Below, piece by piece: positions 1 through 8,700 of a DNA stretch of 58,491 nucleotides. Location: positions 1-58,491 of the forward strand of contig JANSXW010000022.1 of assembly GCA_024742755.1 (NCBI GenBank), given 5' to 3'. Each line of letters opens with the position of its first letter. Position 1 is the stretch's first letter. The notes beneath the pieces were generated by a model. The model did not search any database, was not told the DNA's origin, and was given only the letters and a program-made list of their open reading frames with translations. The translations under genes and the position numbers were made by a program. The DNA is from a bacterium. GTDB lineage: Bacteria; Bacteroidota; Bacteroidia; Chitinophagales; Saprospiraceae.

Positions 1-19
1 CCGAGAAGACAGGCGGCAA

Positions 20-733
20 TTGAATGAAAGATTTATTACGGTTTTCAATATGTTGGAAGAACGTGGCGAGATCGTCAAAAATGACCGAAATGGCAAAGGG
101 ATGGGCGATTTTGCAGAACGCATTCTCGGCAACCGTGCCTACGGTCATATTATTCGTGCTTTCCTCAACCCGGATGATAAGCGTTGCATCGATTACCGCC
201 ACGCCCGCGCCCTGTGCCGGGAGTATGGGGTAAATGAGTCTTACATGATCGACGGAGAGGGCGAGCCTTTCGGGCTTGAGGCACCTAAGTACGATCAGGT
301 AATGGAGGAGGCTCCAGGAATGTTTGGCAATATTATGTTCACTACCACCGAAGCCTTTGCTGGCTCCACGGTGAGCGCAGAAAGCTTTACCAAAGAAGAA
401 AATACCTTCTTCAGCATACCGGGGCTTTCCGGTGCCAGCCTTGTTGCTTTTCCGATTAACGGTAACAGTATGGAACCGGTCATTCTCGACGGGGACATGG
501 TGATCTGTAGAGAGATCAGTGGCCTGCACGAGATACGCGACAACAAAATCTATGCGGTCAAAAACAATGGCCAGCTTTGGGTGAAGTACGTACAGCGTGT
601 AACCGACAGCCGGGGACGGGTTACTCATCTGAAGCTTATTTCCGCTAATCACCTGGAGCATGATCCTTTCGTGGAGGACGTCGGGCCGTACACCCGCTTA
701 TACGAAGTGGTCCGCCGGATTAGCGATCTTTAG
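20..733 (+). CDS. S24 family LexA/phage-repressor-like regulator
   Basis: A cytoplasmic transcriptional regulator of the LexA/CI type is predicted. The N-terminal ~85 residues form a helical HTH-like region. The C-terminal half is an S24 peptidase fold: Ser150 lies in the motif GNSMEPVILDGD and Lys189 in GQLWVKYV, forming the expected Ser-Lys dyad. An Ala-Gly pair at residues 114-115 sits in the linker between the two parts, where LexA-type proteins self-cleave. The start is TTG at 20; the first in-frame ATG is at 50 and would cut the conserved N-terminus. The ATG at 24 is out of frame. No SOS-type partner gene is adjacent, so the regulon is unknown. Family assignment is firm; the autocleavage site is inferred. 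Confidence 0.85.
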   Translation: MNERFITVFNMLEERGEIVKNDRNGKGMGDFAERILGNRAYGHIIRAFLNPDDKRCIDYRHARALCREYGVNESYMIDGEGEPFGLEAPKYDQVMEEAPGMFGNIMFTTTEAFAGSTVSAESFTKEENTFFSIPGLSGASLVAFPINGNSMEPVILDGDMVICREISGLHEIRDNKIYAVKNNGQLWVKYVQRVTDSRGRVTHLKLISANHLEHDPFVEDVGPYTRLYEVVRRISDL

Positions 734-740
734 GCCCGCA

Positions 741-791
741 CAGGGGCATTCCCCCTGCCAACCACCCGCACCTTAATTTTTCTGAGGTGCG
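741..791 (+). other. Two small hairpins after the S24 gene
   Basis: Just after the S24 stop codon are a CAGGGG/CCCCTG hairpin (741-757) and a CGCACCT/AGGTGCG hairpin (767-791). Neither has a T tract, so they may protect the mRNA end rather than terminate transcription. Confidence 0.35.
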
Positions 792-827
792 TAAACAAGA
801 CAAGACGGTCTTTTCCAGGCGTGTCCG

Positions 828-861
828 TTTGTTTAGTCAAGTCAAGATTACATAGGATTTG
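828..861 (+). promoter_or_regulatory. Putative Bacteroidota promoter
   Basis: TTTG (828-831), 21 bases, then TAGGATTTG (853-861) resembles the -33 TTTG / -7 TAnnTTTG promoter with one extra base in the -7 box. No coding start follows before the terminator at 966. Confidence 0.35.
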
Positions 862-867
862 TTCAGC

Positions 868-994
868 ACCAACCAAGTTGGTTCGGAACTGTGCCCCATT
901 TGGTGGGCAACAGAGCAATCGGTCTATGTTTTTCAAGAATAATATCCTGCTGTTTTTTGATTGGCCTCCCGGGTAATTGGCCCGGGAGTTTTTT
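868..994 (+). ncRNA. Candidate ~125-nt small RNA
   Basis: A possible transcript runs from just after the promoter-like element at 828-861 to the intrinsic terminator at 966-994. It contains a small TGCCC/GGGCA hairpin near 891-908 and no convincing ORF. It does not carry the core motifs of SRP RNA, tmRNA or RNase P RNA. The rest of 734-1253 shows nothing else that I can name. Confidence 0.3.
966..994 (+). terminator. Intrinsic terminator
   Basis: Perfect 8-bp stem CTCCCGGG / CCCGGGAG (966-973, 981-988) followed by TTTTTTG. It closes a transcript arising in 734-965, either read-through from the S24 gene or a separate small RNA. Confidence 0.8.
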
Positions 995-1253
995 GTTTTT
1001 CACTAAGGCCCTTCTCTCCTTACGGCATCGTATTAATCCTTCCCAGGACAACAGGTCGACAGCTGTGGCCAAACACCTGCCCTTCCCCCTTCCTAATTTC
1101 TTCGGCATTAGGCAAAGCATCTCCAAATTTTTATATAGGCTTAATAATTTTTTACCTATTTTTGATCGTATGGTCTCGCAACAACGAATTAACACTATTA
1201 GTCTAAGCGAAACCAAACCGTCGCAGCGCCAAGCCCACTACAACAGCAAATTT

Positions 1254-1778
1254 ATGACGACAGTTGAAATCAGGCCAAGGTTCCAGCGGCAGCACCCTGC
1301 CACCGCCGAGCAGGTGATACATCGCCTTAGCGAAGCTTTGAACAATAGCGATGGCAGCATTCAGGGCTCCGTCATGGACCACCACATTGTGCTTCGAATA
1401 CCCGTGGAGCAACAGCATTACTGGTCCCCTCAGTTAAGCCTGACCATCGAGGGCCACGCAGAGGGGGGAGCTCTGATCCGGGGGCTCTACGGACCACGCC
1501 CTTCGGTATGGCTCATGTTTGTCTTCCTTTATTCTTCCCTTGGTGCAATCAGCCTTTTCATCGGTATTACCGGTTTCTCCCAATTGAGCCTGAGCATGGC
1601 AGCCCCTGCGCTTTGGGCTTTACCCGTAGCTGCTGTGATTGCTCTGGTGCTGTACCTTTTCGCGAAAGCAGGTGAGCGCCTCGGCAAAGACGAAATGCAC
1701 CGCCTGCGCAACTTTATGGATGCTGCGCTGGTTGAAACAGAAGCAAAAGCCAGTATCCGTGAAGTTTCCGACGCTTAA
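1254..1778 (+). CDS. Membrane protein of unknown function (two TM)
   Basis: A 174-residue protein I do not recognise. The first ~85 residues are soluble and have alternating polar/hydrophobic character. Two hydrophobic segments follow (around WLMFVFLYSSLGAISLFIGI and ALWALPVAAVIALVLYLFA), then a charged tail. The reading frame is open back to 891, but that part is low-complexity, overlaps the terminator at 966 and lacks coding character, so ATG 1254 is chosen. The 3' end overlaps the GTG start of the MOSC gene by 20 bases, implying co-transcription and translational coupling. Confidence 0.7.
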   Translation: MTTVEIRPRFQRQHPATAEQVIHRLSEALNNSDGSIQGSVMDHHIVLRIPVEQQHYWSPQLSLTIEGHAEGGALIRGLYGPRPSVWLMFVFLYSSLGAISLFIGITGFSQLSLSMAAPALWALPVAAVIALVLYLFAKAGERLGKDEMHRLRNFMDAALVETEAKASIREVSDA

Positions 1779-2268
1779 AGACCTTCAGCAGCACGTACCA
1801 CAGACCGGCCGTTTGGACTGGATTGGCAAACGCCCGGAAAAGAAAAGCCCTTTAGTGCCTTGCCCTTCCGCAATCATCACCCCGGATGAAGGCATCCTGG
1901 GCGACCATTACAGCCGCAGCGGTGGCAAACGGCAAGTCACCCTCATTCAGTCAGAACACCTGCATACTATTGGCGCTATTTTGAATCGGGGCCCCGTTGA
2001 TCCAGGGCTTACCCGCCGCAACCTCGTCGTATCCGGCATCAACCTCCTCTCCCTGATGAAACAGCAAGTACAGATTGGTGCTGAAGTCGTCCTGGAAATC
2101 ACCGGTAATTGCCACCCCTGCTCCCGGATGGAAGAAAACCTGGGCGACGGAGGCTACGCCGCTATGCGGGGGCACGGTGGGGTGACGGCACGAGTAATTC
2201 GCGGCGGAACGATTCAACAGGGAGACGCTGTCCGCATTTTTGAACCCAAAACTCAAACCCATGCCTAA
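1759..2268 (+). CDS. MOSC domain-containing protein
   Basis: A 169-residue single-domain MOSC protein, related to the C-terminal domain of molybdenum cofactor sulfurases and to YiiM-type proteins. Visible family features are EGILGDHYS near residue 44, the TRRNLVVSGINLL stretch (85-97) and the Cys-containing motif GNCHPCSRME (117-125), where the conserved Cys is thought to carry sulfur or contact the cofactor. No MOCO-sulfurase aminotransferase domain is attached. The start is GTG 1759; upstream in-frame sequence is only the shadow of the preceding gene. Its end overlaps the next gene by 8 bases. The domain is certain; the substrate (molybdenum cofactor or N-hydroxylated compounds) is not shown. 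Confidence 0.85.
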   Translation: MKFPTLKDLQQHVPQTGRLDWIGKRPEKKSPLVPCPSAIITPDEGILGDHYSRSGGKRQVTLIQSEHLHTIGAILNRGPVDPGLTRRNLVVSGINLLSLMKQQVQIGAEVVLEITGNCHPCSRMEENLGDGGYAAMRGHGGVTARVIRGGTIQQGDAVRIFEPKTQTHA

Positions 2269-2527
2269 ATACGTGGAAATTCTCTGCCCAAAGTGCGACT
2301 GGAAACCCGATGGCCGCGCCTGGTGGATGTGCACCTGCGGGCACCTGTGGAATACTTTCGAAACCGCAGGGCGCTGCCCTTCCTGCAAGAAGCAATGGGA
2401 GGAAACCCAATGTCCCAACGAGGGCGGCGGTTGTGGTGCCATCAGCCCTCACCTCGACTGGTACCGCGGGCTGGACGACTGGCTCATCGAAGAGCTGGAA
2501 CAGATCACCATTCTGTCGCCGGCCTGA
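2261..2527 (+). CDS. Small zinc-ribbon protein
   Basis: An 88-residue protein with several CxxC-type pairs: CPKC (about residues 8-11), CTCG (24-27), CPSC (39-42) and a further CP...GGGCG near 50-58. It looks like two or three zinc knuckles joined by Trp-rich linkers. The C-terminus ends in an acidic helix (DDWLIEELEQI). ATG 2261 is preferred to the in-frame ATG at 2240, which lies deep in the MOSC gene. The start overlaps the MOSC stop by 8 bases. Similar stand-alone zinc ribbons are common hypothetical proteins in this phylum; a nucleic-acid or protein-binding role is only inferred. Confidence 0.75.
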   Translation: MPKYVEILCPKCDWKPDGRAWWMCTCGHLWNTFETAGRCPSCKKQWEETQCPNEGGGCGAISPHLDWYRGLDDWLIEELEQITILSPA

Positions 2528-2705
2528 TCGCTTCAAAAGTTGTGTGTACAACAAATTGCACAAAACACAAAGGCAACCCTCTGCATTTAAGCCCTATGAC
2601 TGCTGGGGTAGAGCTTCCCGCTCTGCTCCAGCTTATCCAGGAAAAAGTGCAATTTGTTATGCACACTCAAAAGTTAAGGAGCTTCCGCATTCTCCTAAAT
2701 AATAG

Positions 2706-2713
2706 TAACTTTG
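2706..2713 (+). promoter_or_regulatory. -7 box of the giant surface-protein gene
   Basis: TAACTTTG matches TAnnTTTG exactly and lies 36 bases before the ATG at 2749. No clear -33 TTG is seen at the usual distance. The 2528-2705 stretch before it contains only a small AGAGC/GCTCT hairpin. Confidence 0.5.
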
Positions 2714-2748
2714 AAGACTGTTCCATTAATCCCAAGGACATTAGAAAT

Positions 2749-5700
2749 ATGCGGCGGACCTGTTTCCTGTTTTGCTTGGCCCTGTTAAGTGGCACACCTC
2801 TTCTTTTCGCGCAGCCCTGCGGGCTCACTGACACCCTTGGCATTGCCGTCAACTCCAGCCCGACCTATACCTATGAGGTTTTCGATATTTTTAATGACGA
2901 TCTGGGTGCCGTTGACCAGGGTATTTGTGGCATTGACATCCGCTTTGCCCATCAATACGTAGACAACCTTGTGCTTACGCTCACCTCTCCCAGCGGGCAA
3001 TCAGCCACCCTGATCGGGCCAAATACTGACCAGCAATTTGAGTTCACTTTCGGCTCGATTTGGGACATCCGCTTTGTACCCTGCCTGGAAGTCCCTGATC
3101 CGGACCCCGGCTCCCTTTTTGGCTGGGACAACAACCAAACCGGCAATTTCTCCAACCTGAACTTTTACAACGGTTCGTATTATCCATTTCAGGGCTGCCT
3201 GGAGGATTTCAATACCGGCACCGCCAACGGCACCTGGACCATCAGCATTGAGAATACGCCCTCGGATTACATTGGCGAGATTACCTACTTCCAAATCCAG
3301 TTTTGTGATGCCCGGGGCCCTGACTGCTGCTTTGCCGAGGGGGGCAACTTATTTGCAGAGGATGTTCTCACCTGCGAAGGCGATACCCTCCTCGATATCG
3401 ACCCGCTACTGGCTTTCGATAACGGGCAGACGCCCGACACCGCAATCTATGGCTATACCTACCTGCTGGGACAGAATGGCATCTTCACAGACACCACCGA
3501 TCACCCTGACCTGACTGGCTTTGCACCGGGCAGTTACCAAATTTGCGGGCTAAGTTACCAATTGGAAGACCTCGACAGCCTCCCTGAACCCGATGGGATG
3601 CTTACACTAGACAGCATCCGGAATAACCTTGATGGCCTGGAGCCCCGCTTTTGCGGAGAATTGAGCGACAGCTGTATTCAGGTCACGATCGTGCCACTTC
3701 CAACCACCGAGCTGCTCGAAGAAACCATTTGCCTTGGCGACACTTTGGTTGTGGGAGACACCACACTGACCAATTCCGGCTTTTACGAAATCGAGCTGCT
3801 CAGTTTTGCCGGGTGCGACAGCCTGGTGCAAGTAGACCTTACGGTACTGCCCCCCATTGAGACCAATCTGGCCGATACTCTTTGCCCCGGGCAGTCCATT
3901 GCAGTTGGGCCAAACATTTATAATACAACCGGGATTTTCCGGGACACCCTACCCTCCGCTGCCGGGTGCGATAGCATCGTCATTTTGGACCTGACCGTGC
4001 TGCCGCCCAATATTGTAGACACAACGGTCACCATTTGCCAGGGTGAGGGCTTTGCAGTTGGGGACAGCCTCCTTACCGAAGCAGGAAGCTATAGCTTCTT
4101 TCTGACTTCCACTCAAAACTGCGACAGTACGCTTAACATCACCGTAGAAGTCCTGGCACCGATTGCCAGCATAGCCCCTGCCTTTGACCTGACGTGCATC
4201 ACCACCGAGGTTAACCTGGACGGCACCGGCTCCACACCGTCCGGCCAGCTAAGTTACCAGTGGTATGCACCAGATGGCACGCCGCTGGGCACAAACGCAG
4301 CCCAAACCGTAAATCTCGCAGGGGATTACGTGTTGGAGGTCAGTCAAATGTCCACCGATATGACCGTATGTACGGACTTTGACACCCTGACCGTTCAAAT
4401 TGACACCATCCCTCCTACTGCCGATGCCGGGCCGCCGGACACCCTAAATTGTACGCAAGGGCAGGTCACCCTGGGTACTCTGGCCAACCCCAACCCAGCT
4501 CATACTTACTTCTGGTTCACGCCGGATGGCAATATTATAAGTGATGTTTTTCAGCCTTCAGCAGTTGCTAATGAGCCTGGTGATTATTTTCTCGTGGTCA
4601 CCGATATAGACAACCGTTGCAGTGACACCTCAATGACTACCGTGCTGGAAGACCAGTCGCTCCCGGTTGTGAACCCTGGCTCCGATACGGTATTGTCCTG
4701 CCTGAACCCCGAAATCCTTCTGGATGGGAGCGGCTCTTCCACCGGGGATGAATTCGCCTACGAGTGGCGGGATGCTGCCGGCAATCTTTTACAGGATGGC
4801 ACGACCCTTTTCCCCACCGTCAGTGAGGGCGGCACCTATCAATTGATGGTGGAGAACCTGCTGACCAATTGCAGGGATTCGGCGACAGTAGACGTTGGCT
4901 ATGACACCATTGCACCAAGAATCACCCTGCCGCTCCCGGACACCATTACCTGCACACAGCCTACAGTAAGTTTCTCAGCAAATGTAACGGGTGCCGGCGC
5001 AGCACCCCTTTACAACTGGACGCCCTCAGCAGGCGGCAATATCCTGACCGGCCCAGGCAATCTCAGTATAACGGTAGATGCAGGCGCCATTTACACCCTG
5101 ACTGCTGAAAACACGCTAAATGGCTGCCGGGATACTGCTGCTGTCACCGTTCAGGAAGATATTACCGTCACCAATGCTGTTTTGGCTACGCCCGATACGC
5201 TGGACTGTTCCCAACCCAGTATCACCCTGGATGGCACAGGATCGTCCTCCGGGCCAGACATCCTTTATACTTGGTCCGGCACCCCACAGCCACCGGTCAG
5301 CACTAATGGCTTCAATGCAACGGTGGATGCTCCTGGTACCTACCAGCTTATTGTGACCAATACCATAAACGCCTGCGCGGATACGGCTATCGCCACCGTA
5401 GCCCTGGATACACTCCAACCCTTTTCCACTGCCGGTCCGGACCGCACGCTTACCTGCGACAGCACCCTGGTCACGCTTGATGGTACGGGTTCGAGTACAG
5501 GCCCTCAGTACGATTACGACTGGGTGGAAATCTTTGGCACGGGCCTGGTGGATACGAACACGCTTCAAGCTACCATTGCCAGCCCCGGTGTATACATGCT
5601 GGTGGTTACCGATGTACAGAATGGTTGCTTCGATACCTCCTTTGCCATTGTCAACATCGACACCTTATCTCCAATGGCCTCCATTGCAACGCCCCTGCGG

Positions 5701-8700
5701 CTCAATTGCATCTTGCCGGAAGTGATGCTCGACGGCACCAATTCTGATACGGGCGCCGGGTTTAGTTTTGAATGGAGCTCGGCTGATAACAGCAACTTTG
5801 TCAGCGGTTTAAATACCCTGACCCCTACCGTCAATGCCCCGGGCCTCTATCAGCTTGAGATAGAGAATGACAGTACCGGCTGCACCGGGATTGCTGAAGT
5901 GGAAGTCCTGCAGGACACCCTTCCACCGGTGGCTGATGCCGGAGCAGATACGCTCATCAACTGCTACCACCCCACCGTATCAATCGGTAGCAACAGCAGC
6001 AGTCAGGGTGCAGATATACTTTACAGTTGGTCAGGCCCACCGGGAGGCATTTCCGGACCGGTGAATGAACAGTTTGCTGAAGCTGCTGCGCAGGGCACCT
6101 ACATCCTAAATGTACGGAACACCACCACGGGCTGTGAAGCGTCAGATACTGTTTTTGTGGCAGCGGACTTTAATTTCCCGGTTGCCAGCGCAGGCCCGGA
6201 CCAGGAATTAGGCTGCGCCATTCCCGAGGTAACGCTGACGGGAGCAGGCAGCGCCACCCTTAACACCGTTTTCGAATGGGCGGGCCCCTGCCTGTCTGGT
6301 GATGCTACCGCTCAGGACGTTATGGCCACCTGCGACGGTATTTACATCTTATCCGTCACTGACACCCTCAACGGCTGCACCACAAGGGATACCGCCCTCG
6401 TCACCCGGGACCCGCTCAGCCCAAATGCCATCCTCCCGGACACCCTTGCGCTTTCCTGCCTGCAAGGGACCGCCCTGCTCGATGCAACGGCCTCGGAAGG
6501 GGCCACATTTAGCTGGTTCTTCAATGGCATGCCGATATCGCCCGGCGGGCTTAGTTTTACGATCGACAGCGCAGGCATTTACACCTTAATCGCCAATAAC
6601 GCGGCCGGCGACTGTCCGGATACGGCTTCTGTGGCAGCCACCCTGGACTGTAGCCCGGCCCTTCAGATTGCTGCGCCCGATACGCTGACATGTGCTATCA
6701 CCACCATTACGCTGGATGCAAGCGGTACGGAGTCCGGGCCAAACATCACCTACACCTGGCTGGCACCGGGCCCTGATTGTGTAGAATCCGGAGCAGCCAC
6801 CCTACAGCCCGTTGTGCGCTGTCCGGGCATCTACCAGCTTATTGCCACCAATACAACCTTCGGCCTCAGCGATACCCTGGCAGTTGAGGTGCCATCCAAC
6901 ACCCTCGCCCCCATAGCCGAAGCCGGCCCGGGAGACACCCTGACCTGCCCGGAACCCACAACGATCCTAAGCGCTACCGGGTCAACCACCGGGCCAGGCA
7001 TTGGCTATACCTGGACTAAGCTGGACGATGAGACTTTTGTCAAAGACAGCTTCAGCATCTTCGTGAATGATGCCAGCACTTATTTCCTGACCGTGATTGA
7101 CAGCACCAATGGCTGCTTCGCAGAAGACATCGTGGTCGTACAGCGCAGCAATAACCTGCCGGATATCAATTTCAGCTCAACGATCATCCCCTGTATGCAA
7201 GACTCTTTTTGGTTGCAGGCTTTTGTCGTGCCACAGGGGCCACCGTACGTTTATGAATGGGAAGGCGGGATCATCCTGGACAGTGCGGATAGCATCGCGG
7301 TACTGCTGGATACTGCAGGCGTAGTGCGTTTGACGGTCACCAACCCCGCAAATAACTGCTCCAGTTTCCGGGACGTGACCGTCATACAGCAGGAATGCGT
7401 GCCCTGCCTGGATAGTATCCCGGCAGACACCCTGACCTGTGCCACTCCGCAAGTCACCCTCAGCGGAAGTTTTTGCGAGCCCTGTATTGGCTGTACTGTT
7501 GAGTGGACGACGATGGACGGAAACATCCTCAGCGTCCCCGACAGCCTCTCCATTGTAGTGAATCAGCCTGGGCTTTACACCCTCAATGCAACCGATACCC
7601 TTGGTTTCTCTGCGAAAGTCACCGTTAATGTCGCGGAATTTTCCAGCCCGCCTGAGCTAACTTTAAGCCCGGTCCAGGAACTAAACTGTACAGATACCCT
7701 GGCCACGCTAACCGTCTCCGGGATGCCCGGCTCTGCATTTTCTTATCAGTGGTCGAGTGAAGATGCGCCTCTTCCCGAAGGCGACACCCTGCCTTCCGTT
7801 GTAGTCACTCAGCCGGGGCTTTACGCCGTTCTGGTTACCGATTTGTTTACGGGCTGTGAAAACACGGGAGAGGTCGAAGTCGTGGCCGATACTGTTCCAC
7901 CAGTGGCAGATGCCGGGCCAGCGCAGGCCCTTACCTGTGAACAACCTACGGTCACCCTCGATGGCAGCGGCTCTGCCTTTGGCAGCGCCATACAATATGC
8001 CTGGAGCGGCCCTCCGGCCAACATCCCTGGCGGAACGACCTTCAACCCTTCAGTCAATACGCCGGGCTGGTATGAGCTTATGGTCACGGATACCACGACT
8101 GGCTGTACCAGTTTGGACAGTGTTTTTGTGAGCCAATATACGGACCTGCCAGCCGTACCTTCCATTCCGGATACGGTACTGACCTGTACCTCGCCCACTG
8201 TGTTGCTACAGGGCAGCCTACCCAACACCACAGGTTACAGTTCCTGCTGGTACCGCCTGAATGCCACCGGGGACCCCACCGGCCCTTGCGTGCCAACGCT
8301 TGATATCGATGTCAGCCTGCCGGGGCAATATGGGTTTGAAGTCCAAAACGACACCTCAGGATGCACCAGCATGGTGACCGTGAACGTAGGCATTGACACC
8401 ATTGCTCCGGTATTGGAAGTAGCAGACACCCTGCTGTTTCCCTGCAATAGTGACAGCCTCACAATTACAGCAATTGCTACCCCACCGGCACTGGTAACCT
8501 ACCAATGGAGCAGCCCGGGCGGCTTCCCGGTACAGCAGGCCGATCAGGCCACCGCCACTGTTTTTCAGCCTGGTGTTTACCAGGTACAGATCGAACGGGT
8601 GGACAATGGCTGCTCCGCTACAGAACTGATCTGGGTGGCCGCAGACGACCGAATCCCGGAGGTTACTGCCGGGCCGGACACGGTAATTGCCTGCAACAAC

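Noticed and set aside
891-1253. N-terminal extension of the 1254-1778 protein
   Set aside because: Open frame but overlaps an intrinsic terminator and has no coding composition; ATG 1254 is far better.
2293-2748. 152-residue extension of the giant protein
   Set aside because: It runs through the zinc-ribbon gene in another frame; the signal peptide starts at 2749.
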